From: Phlegmacium glaucopus
Taxonomy: Eukaryota > Basidiomycota > Agaricomycetes > Agaricales > Cortinariaceae
Length of the DNA stretch: 64,000 nt
Direction: 5' to 3'
Assembly: GCA_015039465.1 (NCBI GenBank)
Contig: MU130157.1
Location: forward strand, 816,867 to 880,866
Made by a program: the position numbers and the translations under genes. This document shows positions 10,177 to 21,833 of this stretch, piece after piece. The notes under the pieces are model-generated. The model ran no database searches, was not told where the DNA came from, and saw only the letters and a program-made list of their open reading frames with translations. Positions within the stretch are counted from its first letter, which is position 1; the number at the start of each line of letters is the position of its first letter.

Positions 10177-13100
10177 ATATAGTACAGGAGCCACAATTAA
10201 ATAGGCTGAGGATTCTCCAACTTAATATCAACAAGTTGCAGAAGGCCCATCTCAACTTGATTAATGGGCCATTAGGTAAAAACTGGGATTTAATACTAAT
10301 ACAAGAGCCATATATTACAACACTAGGTCACATCAGAACGCCCAATGGGTTCACCTTAATAGCTCCACAAGACCAACTCCTTGACAGGGCAGATCCAATG
10401 CGCTCAGTGATTTGGGTCAACAGCAAGCTTTCCTCAAATTCCTGGAAGGCACTGAACATCCCTGGCAACAACAATATCACAGTGCTCCAGATTGATACTC
10501 AGGATGGCAAGCTCTCGATATTCAATATCTACAACGGCTGTACACACTTGAGAACTCTTACAAAATTATGGTGTTTCATTCACTCTGAGAGGCGTCAGCT
10601 GATGATCAATGACAGGGATATGTTACTCTGGTGCGGGGACTTCAATCGCCACCACCCGCTCTGGGACAGCGACGAGGACAAGAGACTTTTCACTCCTCAG
10701 GCTACGAGGGAGGCCAAAGTTCTCATTGGTATGGTAGCGGATGAAGACATGGTTATGGCATTACCCAAGGGCATACCCATACTCAAACACATGGTAACAA
10801 ACTGGCTCTCTGTTATGATCCATTATACGTTACTCCAGTCCAGCTCCGTCGGAGTTGTCTCTGGTCGTCCGTACTCCATTCCAGTACTTTCCCTTGCCTC
10901 CAGATTTACTCCTTCTATGTCCAACTCCGAGACTTCTCCGTATCATTCCGGCTCTTCCGACGTTACTCCAAACTCATTTCCACATCTTCGTCACAACCAC
11001 TATCTCTTTGTCATCACTTTCCCACCATCAGTCAGCACACCAGCTATGGATTATTCACCCCAAGAATGCAGGACCTTCCGGGAGCAGAACACAGCATTTA
11101 TATTTATATTTTATATTTCGGATGCTATTCCTTTTATATTTAAGTACTCGAAACTTGTATGTTTTCCTCAGTTTGAATATCGACTTAGTTTCCCACTCTT
11201 GGTCTCCCTCTAAGTTCTTTGCAACTTCCGGTTCTGCTCCGCTCCGTCTTACTCCGAAATCTAGGACACGAAGGTTCTGGGTAGCACAGCACATAAGCTG
11301 AGGCTAAGTCCTATCCTTTCCGTGACTCCGTTCCGTGACTCCATCCGGAACTCCGGAACAGAGTTCTTGAACTTAACACTCTCGAGGACAGATAATGTCT
11401 GGTGCAGCGAGAGACTTTCAAGTTACATCTTGCACTGCGATGTGGATAGCTACCTCCAACTGCCATGCACGGACCACTTCCCCAATATTATGGCTATCGA
11501 TCTTCCTCAAGAATGAACTCTGGTAGCGCCCTCCTTCAACTATCGGGTGGCAGACTGGGAGGCTTTCAGAAAGTGGCTTCAAGAGAACCTTGACTCGATA
11601 CCGCCACCAGTTTTCATTAACTCAGAAGAGGATCTGCAGAAGTCAGCGCTTGATCTCACAACCACTCTGCAGAAGACTATACAAGAGCAAATCAAGGTTA
11701 ATAAGCCCTGCCCTCACTCCAAGAGATGGTGGAACAGTGAGTTGCAGCAGCTTAAGAAGAAAGTTAACCAGCTAAGTAAAATGTGTTCGAGGCAAAGAGC
11801 AATACCTGATCATCCATGTCATGAGGAATGAAGAAACATCGCAAGGGAATATGGGGAGGCTATTTTGAAAGCGAAGCGTCAGCGCTAGGTAGCATTTCTG
11901 GAGGAGGCGGACGATCACGACCTCTGGACAGCAAATGGTTATCTAAGAGAGCCCACCGGCGATGGAGGGAAGATGCATATCCCTACCCTCAAGCTTTTTA
12001 CGGAAGGTTCCTTCACCAGAGAAGCTAACTCGAATGAGGAAAAGGCAAATGCCTTCACAAACATCTTCTTCCCTCCTAAGCTGGCTCAGTCAATGGTTCC
12101 CAACGGTTTTCAATACCCGGATCCTCTGCCAATGCCACCAATCATCTCTAAATTCCAGCTACAACAACAGGTTAACAGGCTCTTGCCCTACAAAGCCAGT
12201 GGTCCCGACGGTATTCCAAATATTGTGCTGCAAAAGGGTCTCGATCTTTTTGAGGATCACCTGCTACAGATCTTCCAAGCTGCAGTAAGGCTGGGGGCTT
12301 ACATGGACTCATGGAGGGAGTTTACCACCATTGTACTGTGTAAGCCAGGTAAGCCCAGTTATGAGGTACCCAAGGCCTATAGGCCGATTGCACTGCTGTG
12401 TACATTGGCTAAGGTTTTTACTGCTATCATCGCTGAAAACATTATGAGGATGGTGGAGAAGGAGCATCTTCTGCCTGGCAACCATTATGGAGGAAGGCCA
12501 GGTAGGATGACCACAGATGCAGTGCATGTGCTTGTCGACAAAATCAAATTGGCATGGAGAAGGGGCAAAGTAGTCTGGGTTCTCTACCTGGATGTCAAAG
12601 GCATTTTCCCCAATGCAGTCACAGACCGGCTCATACATAACCTGTGCAGACACAGGATTCCCAAAGTCTATATCAAGATCATCCAGCAAATTCTGGAGGG
12701 TAGGCAAACCAGGCTGAAATTTGATGACTTTGTCTCCAAAGTCACGAAAATTGACAATGGGATAGGCCAAGGCGGCCCTCTCTCTATGATCCTTTACATC
12801 CTCTACAACGCTGACCTTCTCAACTTAGCAATCAGCCCAAAGGAAGAAACCTTAGGTTTCATAGATGACGCACTGCATGGTAGTGGCAGTGGGCAGCAGC
12901 GTAAAGGATACTACTAACATAATCATGAACTTCATGGTTCACGACGGAGGGGGTTTTGACTGGTCCACTAATCATAACTCCAGGTTTGAAATTGACAAGT
13001 TGGCGGTAACACATTTCATGAGAAAGTGTGTGTCCACTACCAGCAGTCATTCAACCTCACAGCATCCCCCGCTCAAACTTAGAGGCAGAACAATAAAAGA

Positions 13101-14708
13101 GGCATCAAGTTACAAATACCTGGGTATCCACCTAGACAGTTGACTCAATTGGGTGGTCCAAATGCAAAAGGCAGTCGCTAAAGCAACTTCCTGGGTTCTC
13201 CTCTTCTGCTGGGTGACCAGAGCGGCTGGGGGCATGTCGCCAAAACACTTGCGCCAGCTTTATCTCTCGGTGGTGGTCCCAAAGATAACATACAGCCTCG
13301 ACACATGGTACACTCCACCCAATAAAGAGGTAGGCAAGAAAAGGAACATGGGTTCTGTAAGACCCCTTAAAGAGTTGGAGAAGCTCCAGAGGATAGCTAC
13401 CTTAGCGATCTCTGGAGCCTTGCACTCATCTCCCACTGACCTCCTAGACTCTCATTCAGGGCTTCTGCCTATGGATCTCCTTTTGAAAAAGATTTGTCAT
13501 AGATCAATTGTCAGGTTATGCACATTACCCCCCGCTAACCTGGCGAGCAGACAGTTGATCCAGTACCACAGTCATCCTGCCAAGAACCATGTCGTCAACA
13601 CGCAACACTTGGTTTGGCTGTTCAGCCTCAACCCCAGCCACATAGAGAAGATTACTCCCCTAGCATGTTTCCCAAGTCATCCACTGTCAATTACTACCCA
13701 CATCCCAGACAGCAAAGAAGACTCAGTTAGGCAGGAAGCGATCAATGGAGCAGTCATTCGAATCTATGCCAATGGATCAGCAGTGGACGGTAATGTAGGT
13801 GCCGCCGCAGTCATGTACAGGGACCATTCAGGCAATCCAACCAAGATACTACGCTATAGGCTGGGGAGTGACAGTGAATACTCAATAAAGGATGCTGAGG
13901 CAATAGGCTGCGTGCTTGCTATATGGTTGCTCAAAGGGGAAAACCAGCTAAGTTACCGTCCAATCTCTATCTACACAGACAGTCAGTCGTTCATTCAGTC
14001 AATAGGAGCACGCCGAGCAAAATCCAGTTCATATATCATGGACCTATTCCTTATGATCGCCTTGCAGCTGACCAGAGGGATGCATCTAGACGTCATGGCT
14101 CACAAAGTTAAACTGTGCTGGGTTGCGGCTCACAGCAATGTAGCAGGTAATGAGAGAGCTGATAGAGAAGCAAAAATAGCAGCTGCTGGGACAGTCTCAT
14201 ACCCCGATCTTCTGCTGAGAACACTCAAATGCCTGCTACCACTAAATGCTGAAGTAGTCAAGGAACAGTTCGCCCTCGAGCTGCGTAGGGCTTAGAAAGC
14301 CAGATGGGCTGACTCCCCACGCAAAGTGAGAATAGACACTATCAATGTCAGCTTTCCCTTTGACAAATTCAGAGCTTTCCAGAGCTATCCCGCGCTCAAT
14401 GCAGCCTGCTATTCCAGCTGTGATCGAACCACATTCCATTGAACATCTATCTTAATAAAATAGGGAAGGCTGATTCAGAGTTCTGCAGTAACTGCAAGAA
14501 CATCAGAGATAACGAGACGCTGGAAACAGTAACACACTTCCTGTTTGAATGCCCAAGTTACGACTACGAAAGGCATGCTCTGGATGTCAAGCTAGGTCGC
14601 TCCTCAAGGGATCTCAGGTTGATTCTATCAAATGGTGGTGGGCAACGCCTGTCACCCGTGACATCTGGCTTGGCATGTGTCACACATGTGTCACACTTCA
14701 GAAAGTGA
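10173..14708 (+). pseudogene. LINE ORF2: endonuclease, reverse transcriptase, RNase H, Cys/His tail
   Basis: Starts at the ATG overlapping the ORF1 stop. The AP-like endonuclease begins ILQLNINKLQKAHLNL, with IQEPYI and CGDFNRHHPLWDS visible; it is split by a 568-bp LTR after MVTNWLS and resumes at RTDNVWCSE. The reverse transcriptase lies at about 12170-12880 with YKASGPDGIP, RPIALL, GGRPGR, LYLDVKG and an active-site FIDDA. A frameshift follows at about 12.87-12.91 kb. RNase H lies at about 13760-14190 (IYANGS, IYTDSQS, WVAAHSNVAGNERAD); its first catalytic Asp (normally YTDGS) reads Asn. A Cys/His cluster with CSNCKNI ends the protein near 14.6 kb. In-frame stops: TGA 11514, TGA 11829, TAG 11886, TGA 13141, TAG 14293. 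Non-functional copy. Confidence 0.85.
10811..11378. mobile_element. Solo LTR of an LTR retrotransposon inside the LINE endonuclease
   Basis: 568 bp beginning TGTTATGATCC and ending ACTTAACA, so with the TG...CA ends of an LTR. It is flanked by a 5-bp direct repeat CTCTC (10806-10810 and 11379-11383). Removing the insert and one CTCTC rejoins the endonuclease frame exactly (TNWLS-RTDN). A TATA-like stretch is at about 11100-11145. No internal retrotransposon sequence remains, so it is a solo LTR left by LTR-LTR recombination. Confidence 0.85.
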
Positions 14709-14850
14709 GACACTGACTTCCTCCTCTGTACAACACTCCCAGAGGGGAGTTTGAGTCATCTATATCTATATAAATAGGATGTGAATCAGATATAATAAAT
14801 AAAATTTTATGAATGTGTGTAATTGTTCCTGGATGCATGTTTCCCCAGCC

Positions 14851-15160
14851 AAATTGATGGCTGAAGCTTCTAAGGAATAGAACTCTTCAACAACTCATTT
14901 ATGAGATTTGTTTTGGTGAGAGAATATGCTATATTTTCAATTCTTAACAGTTCTCAGGGATTATAATTTTTAATTTCATGCTCCAAGTATGAGATATGGG
15001 TTCTTACCACCCAATATCTCCTACTTGGAGCATGAAATTAAAAATTCTAATCCCTGAGAACTGTTCAGAATCGAAAATAGAGCATATTCTCTCATCAAAA
15101 CAAATCTCATAAATGAGTTGTTGAAGAGTTCTATTCCTTAGAAGCTTCAGCCATCAATTT
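14851..15160. repeat. Long inverted repeat, 150-bp arms with a loop of about 8 nt
   Basis: Arm 14851-15000 is repeated in reverse complement at about 15009-15160 with only scattered mismatches, for example GAGATATGGG against CCCAATATCTC at the centre and AAATTGATGGCTGAAGC against GCTTCAGCCATCAATTT at the outside. The right arm is the first unit of the 175-bp tandem array that follows, so the left arm is one unit in inverted orientation. Transcription through it would give a strong hairpin. Confidence 0.9.
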
Positions 15161-16200
15161 GACTGGCATTGGCTTGTTATCACTCATTTTATTAGGCTCA
15201 ACATGTAAAATCAGAAGGTTTAACTCCTGAGAAATGTTTAGGGTATATTTTAGAGCATTTATTATCACCAAGATGAGTTACGGAAAGTAGTTTATGAAGT
15301 GTTCTATAGGTTGGAAGTCTCAAACTTCATAATTTGTGTGAGAATTAGCTGAAGATCACTCATTTGTGAAGGGTTGAAGGCAGAATAACAAAATGTAACT
15401 CCTGAGAAATAATATTATACATAGTAGAGTAATATTTGTCACCAGGATAGGTTGCAGAACCCAGTTTCTGAGGGGTTCTATAGGCTGGAAGTCTCAAAAA
15501 TTGCAATTTAGCAGGGATTTGAGTGGAGTTTGCTCAATTGTAGGATTTTAAGTGTGAAATAAAATAATAAAACTCCTGAGGAATGTTTTTAATACACTAT
15601 AGAGGTTTTTTGGTCACATAAATAGCTGCAGAGATTATTTTCTGAAGAGTTCTATAGGTTTGAATTCACACAATTCGCATTTTTGGGTGGGAATTGGCAG
15701 TAGCTCACTCATTTGTAAGGGTCTGAACATGAAATAAAAATATTTAACTCCTGAGAAATGTTTATAATACATGGTAGAGCATTTTGTGTCAATAGGATGA
15801 GTTACAGAAACAAGTTTTAGAAGTGTTCTATAGGCTAGAAGTTGCCAAAACCGCATTTTTTCAAGGATTTAGCTGGAAACAGTTCATTTATAAGGATCTG
15901 GGTGCAAAATAAGATAAAATAACTACTGATAAGTGTTAAATGTACATATTAAAGCATTTTGCAACACCAAAACTAGTTATGGAAACCAGTTTCTGAAGTG
16001 TTCTAGTGGCTGGAAGTCGACAAAATCACATTTTGCTAGGGATGTGGGTAGAAATTGCCCATTTATAGGGTCCTGAGTTTGCAATAAAATAAAATAACTG
16101 CTTAGAAATGTTTGTAATACATTGTAGAGAAATTTTCATCAAAATATGTTGCAGAAATGAATAATTGAAGTGTTATATTGCTTAGAAGTTTCAGTGCACC
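15009..16200. repeat. Satellite-like tandem array, about 7 units of 175 bp
   Basis: Diverged head-to-tail copies recognised by the recurrent string CCTGAGAAATGTT (start near 15053, 15226, 15401, 15575, 15750, 15925, 16100) and, later in each unit, by GTTCTATAGG..GGAAGT. Spacing is 173-175 bp throughout. The units differ at many positions, so the array is old. No open frame of note. The constant 175-bp period is close to a nucleosome repeat length, which may be coincidence. Confidence 0.85.
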
Positions 16201-16558
16201 AGATAGAGAGCACAGCCACCCCCAAAACAGTTGAACCTGAACTCATCCATGCATATACCTCATCCATGCATGCACCTCATGGCTTAGTATCTCTCTCCTC
16301 TTAACCACCACCTCCCTCTGAGCTGAACAAGCTTGAAGTTATATCCTGATTAACCCAACAGTAGCTTACCTCCAAAGCAAATGTTTAAGAGTTTAAAGAT
16401 GTTCTATTTATGACTTATGAGATTCTGACAGGTGACATCATGCCTCCTAAGAAGACTACTGTCTCCAGGAAAGCTAATACTCAGAAGGGTGCAAAAGTCT
16501 CAGAGGTTACCCCTCAGTTGGAAACAGATGTCTCTGATCTGCATTCTGCCAATATAGT

Positions 16559-18461
16559 GAGGTCTTTGCTGTGATCCACCAGATCTGATCAGATCTGATC
16601 AGAATTGGTCAGATCTGATCAGATTCCGGTCAGAATTTTTACAAGCCCAAATGGCAGTAATAGAGCCAATTTTTCTGACCAGATTCTGATCAGATCTGAT
16701 CAGAAATACCAGATCTGATCAGATCTAATCAGATTTAATTCTGACCAATTTCCAAGCAGAATCTGACCATTTCCAAGCAGAATCTGGTCAGATTCCGAGC
16801 AGAATTAAGTTAGATCAACAAATGAATCACTTAAGTTTACTAGAAAAATAATATAATTAGTAATATGTCAAGTAGCACAACAAACCAATATATTGAGATT
16901 AGATGGCAATGACATTGTTGCCATCAAAATCATGTATTTTGTTCAGTGTGAGGGGTGTGATCACGTGNNNNNNNNNNNNNNNNNNNNNNNNNNNNNNNNN
17001 NNNNNNNNNNNNNNNNNNNNNNNNNNNNNNNNNNNNNNNNNNNNNNNNNNNNNNNNNNNNNNNNNNNNNNNNNNNNNNNNNNNNNNNNNNNNNNNNNNNN
17101 NNNNNNNNNNNNNNNNNNNNNNNNNNNNNNNNNNNNNNNNNNNNNNNNNNNNNNNNNNNNNNNNNNNNNNNNNNNNNNNNNNNNNNNNNNNNNNNNNNNN
17201 NNNNNNNNNNNNNNNNNNNNNNNNNNNNNNNNNNNNNNNNNNNNNNNNNNNNNNNNNNNNNNNNNNNNNNNNNNNNNNNNNNNNNNNNNNNNNNNNNNNN
17301 NNNNNNNNNNNNNNNNNNNNNNNNNNNNNNNNNNNNNNNNNNNNNNNNNNNNNNNNNNNNNNNNNNNNNNNNNNNNNNNNNNNNNNNNNNNNNNNNNNNN
17401 NNNNNNNNNNNNNNNNNNNNNNNNNNNNNNNNNNNNNNNNNNNNNNNNNNNNNNNNNNNNNNNNNNNNNNNNNNNNNNNNNNNNNNNNNNNNNNNNNNNN
17501 NNNNNNNNNNNNNNNNACGACGGCGGTGACGGCTACCCCCCCCCTCGAGGGGGTTTTTGTTTGTTTTTATTTTATTTTTAATTCTACTTTACTAATTACC
17601 ACCAGATCCCCACTACTGCCATGCCTCAACCTCGACACACCATCACCACCCCCCCTTTCACCAGGGGGGGTTTTTTTAATTAGTTTTCGAACGATGACAA
17701 ACCACAAGCCACAACAACAACAACAAACGACAACAATGACGACAAACGATGACGACGACAAACAACGATGACGACAACGGACAACGATGACGACAACGGA
17801 CAACGACAACGGACAACGGACAACGACAACGACAACGATGACGGACGACGACGATGATGACGGACGACGAACGACGACGGCGTTGCCTCCTCGTCGTCGT
17901 CCGTTTCGACCACCCACATACACCCGTTTTACGCCCATCACCCCCGTTTTGCACCCATCACCCCTTTTTTACACCCATCACCCCCGTTTTGCACCCATCA
18001 CCCCCCCTTTCTACCACCTGCCCATTCATTTCACACCCACTCTACCCACTCATTTTGACCACTTAGTATTTTGATTTCATTTCTCTGATATCAACTAATG
18101 TATTTTGTTATTCTAATGTACTAGTAACTAATCCCACCTCAAAATGTATAATTAATCCATTTAAATTTAAATTTAAATTAATATGTTAGAAATTTTAGAA
18201 AAAATATGAGTTAGTAGGAATTGACTTATAAGTATTGGTCAGAACTACTCAGATCTGCTCAGATCTGCTCAGAATCTGACCAGAATTGGTCAGAACTGCT
18301 CAGAACTGCTCAGATTCTGAGCGGTTCTGGTCAGATTCTGATCAGATCTGATCAGATCTGAGTAGTTCTGACCAATTCTGATCAGATCTGATCAGATCTG
18401 AGTAGTTCTGACCAATTCTGATCAGATCTGATCAGATCTGGTGGGGGACAGAAAAGTACTG
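16559..18461. mobile_element. Non-autonomous hAT element (family 1, copy A), contains the assembly gap
   Basis: Flanked by the 8-bp direct repeat AATATAGT (16551-16558 and 18462-18469), the target-site size of hAT elements. Imperfect terminal inverted repeats of about 24 bp: the right end in reverse complement reads CAGTACTTTTCTGTCCCCCA, the left GAGGTCTTTGCTGTGATCCA, both continuing CCAG. Inside both ends lie dense subterminal repeats of CAGATCTGATCAG and CAGAATTGGTCAG type. The interior holds Ns (16968-17516), ACGACAACGG-type low-complexity sequence (17690-17880) and a 20-odd-bp repeat with CACCCATCACCCC (17930-18010). No transposase frame is visible. Its exact removal restores the host reading frame. 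Confidence 0.85.
16968..17516. other. Assembly gap (549 N)
   Basis: Run of undetermined bases inside hAT element A. Frames drawn across it are meaningless. Confidence 1.
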
Positions 18462-20955
18462 AATATAGTTATCTTGAGTTTGAGGGCTTCTCTTGCAGAA
18501 AATACTTCTCTATGTGAATCACTCTCAACTCAGCTTGAGGCTTGTCAAAATAATTCTGTTTGGCTCTCTGATGATCTGGATAGACTCAGAGAGAAATACC
18601 AAAATTTATACCATGAAGTGCGAACAGAGCGGCAGGGTTGAGCACGAGGTTTGATGCGAAACTCTGTCTTGAAAGAAAAAATTACTGTGCTGAAAGCCAT
18701 TAATATGGATATATCTCTTGAGGTTAAAGAGCATTCTCACATTTCTGCAGAGGCTACCAAGGCTCTTGCAAAATTGCAAGATAGACATGCTTTTATAACA
18801 GAGAAAATCATGGGGTCTATGAGAAACCTTGAGGAGCATATGCAAGAAAAGATTGGGGTTGTAAAGCAAAAATTGAAGGAGTCATCTAAGGTCATTGCAA
18901 CTCTTAGAAAAGCTCAAAAGTCATCCTCATCTAGACAGGAACGGGCAGTACGTGTTGCACTGAACAAGGTTATCAAGGAGAAAAGTGTTCAGAAACTGCT
19001 TCACAAAGGTGTCTATACAGATGAAACTTGTAGCCTAGTACGACAGCTTACACATGCTGGGTGCTCACAGTCCAAAGTGGGTTACATAATCACTGCTGTT
19101 TTCCAATCAGCAGGGGTTGAAACTGTGGGAAAAGTCAGGTCTGTCAATCGCATGATCAAAGAAGGCTATCTTGCTGCACAGCTGCAACTTGGTCATGAAA
19201 TGGCAAATGAAGAAAGCATGACCTTTAGTGCTGATGGAACTAGTCACCATGGCATAAACTATAACTCTCACCATGTCAATCTCAAAGCTGAGGACTATGG
19301 GTCTGAGAGTGGAGAAGCATGCAGAGCAACTTGTGTCTTGGGAGTACAATCTTCAGCAGATGGAACTAGTGAAGAGAGCATCAAAGATATGAAAAAGATC
19401 CTAGGGAATATTGTTGATCTGTACAATCGGAGTCCCCTTGGAAAACGAGCTGGAAATCTCTGTCGAGTGTTGGAGATTCTGATAAAGGTTACTGGGGTGC
19501 ATAGTGACCACTGTGCAAAAGAGAAAAAAGATGCAGCACTTCTGGAAAGTGAGAAAAAAGATGCAGTCAATCAGAAACTAGGTGAAAAAGTCATGCTAGA
19601 CAAAACAAATGAACAACTCTATCATATAATTGATGCTGCTGAAAAGCAATTGATGAATGATATTGGAGGGGTTCTCAAGTGGGTTGCACTGTCAGTGGAG
19701 GAACAAATAGAGGCAAAAGCAATGATGATGGAGGCAATAGTCATGCATTTAGGGGAACAAGCATCTACTTTGCTATCTAGTGATGAACAAAGAATTCTGA
19801 GGCTATTTATCTGGGCTGGTTGTGGATGCCACAAGGATCTAAACACTGTTTGAGGAGGAAATGGTACTATGAAGAAATGGTGGGAAGAGAATGACATTGA
19901 TCCACGTATCCTCTTAGCTAATAGAGACAATGCAGCTGTTCTTAAGGAGGTGGGGCCTGGAGATGATGTAGTCACTTCTGCTCAAGAGCGTGCATTTGAA
20001 ATGACTGACAGAGGGGGTATTACAGCCACACAGCTAGCTGGAGCAATTTTTAATCATAAAAATGACAAAGTTGGCCATCATAATGTATTCCGATGGTGGT
20101 GGGAAAAGAATGTTGGTTCTCAATTTACATTTCCTGATACATCAAATACCAGGTTCCAGTCACATTGCAATGCAGCTGCTGCTTTATTGCTTCATCTTCC
20201 ACAGTTTATTGAATTCTTGAAATACATCCGTGATGTCAAGCAGAGTGGAAAATTTAACCATATGGAACAGAATCTATGGAATGCCCTCCATTGTACAGCA
20301 ACTAAGACTGAAATGGCAGTTTTAGCTTTATATGCTCAGGCAATTACACATCCTTATATGAAGGTTGTACGTGCAACTGGAGAAAAACAAGAAAATATGC
20401 TCAATCTTGGTCCATTTCATCAAAGGGTTCAAAATCATATGCAACGCATCATTGGTGATCCTAAATTTCTTCTTGGACCAAATGCATCTTATAAAATGGG
20501 CTCCTTGGATGGAATGGACTGGAATTCTCCAGAAATTGTCAATGCCATTCAAAAAATGTCACCAGAACTTCCCTACCTGGAGCCTCTATTGGTTTCATTT
20601 TTTAAAGGAGCATCTGAAACTTGGAAACAGTTTACTTCTGAATTTGCACCTGGTGGTTTAATTGATGAGGCAACTGTGGAAGAGAGAGAACTTGCATGGA
20701 TGCCAGCTACAAATGATGTCAATGAAGGTGCTCTTGGATCATTCCATGTTCTACTCTGCCGCCAACCTCAACTGACTCAGCAAGGTTATAATGCTTTATC
20801 TATGTTCTTCCGGAATGATACAGAAGCATTTATGAAGGCAAAATTCACAGAAAAGGAAGACCATTCATTCTTGCGCAGTGAGGCTGAGGCATGTGAAATC
20901 AAAGGAGATGAAAAGGAAAATAAGCTGGAGTATGTGGATCACAATGAAGCCCGTT

Positions 20956-21833
20956 GATAGGATCCATATAGCCTCTAGGTTTGTAAACTGGTTATTTTTG
21001 TGATTTAACAACTTTGCAGTATACGCAGATGCCTCGCAGGTACCAACTTCATTCGCACTCTCATTTGCGGTTCTCGCACATCCTTCGCACCTCGCATAAC
21101 CTTCACACATCACTTCTACGACCTTCATAACTATCCAAAGCACCCTCATTCCTCTTCGCTCTTCATATTTCGACATATCTTCAGTTCTCTCAGTCAATAT
21201 TGGACTTAACCATTCAACCCCTTCACAACCATACCTTCGCACAGCCATTCTCTAATCTCGCAGTCTTTCACAGTTCACACACATGTTCCTTATCTCTCCA
21301 TGCATCCTTTGCATTGGTTTTATTGTGGTTCATGTTCTTTTGCATTTACTTTCTTTCATCTTTCCATATATATATATATATTTTATCATTCTTTCGAAAC
21401 AGGAGGTCATGCAACTGACCTCCTTACTCATCACCTTTATTTTTACTTTATCTCCTATCCCTTTGTTACCAAACTATTGGGCCCATGTGACTTCGCATTA
21501 ACTCAATTTTTACATTACTGTTTCGCATATCCGCACCTGGTTAGTTCTTTACTCTTGTATTAAGTACCTGTAGCAAGTAGGAAGACAGGTGAACAGGAGA
21601 CAGCCAGAGTTTTGACCCCATAAACTTTGCAGCAATGTTCTAAGTCAATAGTCTCATTCTTTAAGCTATGTTGCATACCACGTTATCATTTGCAAACCTC
21701 GCTATCTTCGCAGTCTACTCTTGTTGTGTATTTCAATACCGCAAACTTCCCCTTTAATTCTATCGAGGAAATCTACATTAACCCCTCCAAACTATGTTAC
21801 TACTTGCGGTCTGATCCCACCGCAGGTACATCA
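20956..21833. other. Insert of unclear identity within the dispersed-family pseudogene
   Basis: About 880 bp separate the codons ...NEAR from ...AKQQAATRAK of the host frame. The insert starts TGATAGGATCC and ends near GGTACATCA, so it could be TG...CA LTR-like, but I found no target-site duplication, and the boundaries are uncertain. It is rich in TTCGCA/CTCGCA motifs, contains a short AT run at about 21365-21382, and has no convincing frame. Confidence 0.5.

Larger units (their letters stand above)
8296..14812 (+). mobile_element. Decayed Tad1-like non-LTR retrotransposon (LINE)
   Basis: A nearly full-length LINE in the order ORF1 with zinc knuckles, then ORF2 with endonuclease, reverse transcriptase, RNase H and a C-terminal Cys/His motif, which is the fungal Tad1 arrangement. 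It is inactive: at least six stops lie in otherwise continuous frames, there is a frameshift near 12.87-12.91 kb, a solo LTR sits in the endonuclease region, and an RNase H acidic residue is lost. The 3' end is placed at the A/T-rich tail near 14812 and the 5' end at the ORF1 frame; both ends are approximate. A related LINE family occurs on the minus strand at 23.4-28.3 kb. Confidence 0.85.

Noticed and set aside
16893..17771. Long plus-strand frames across 16.9-17.8 kb
   Set aside because: They run through the N gap and low-complexity sequence.
17567..17954. Val/Ser/Arg-rich minus-strand frames
   Set aside because: Translation of ACGACAACGG-type low-complexity repeats inside hAT element A.
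9616..19853. TGA as a recoded or read-through codon
   Set aside because: TGA stops occur only in decayed mobile sequences, accompanied by TAG and frameshifts; the intact genes in the same window use no internal TGA.
20956..21833. Solo LTR (TG...CA ends)
   Set aside because: No 5-bp duplication found and the boundaries are uncertain; kept as an insert of unclear identity.
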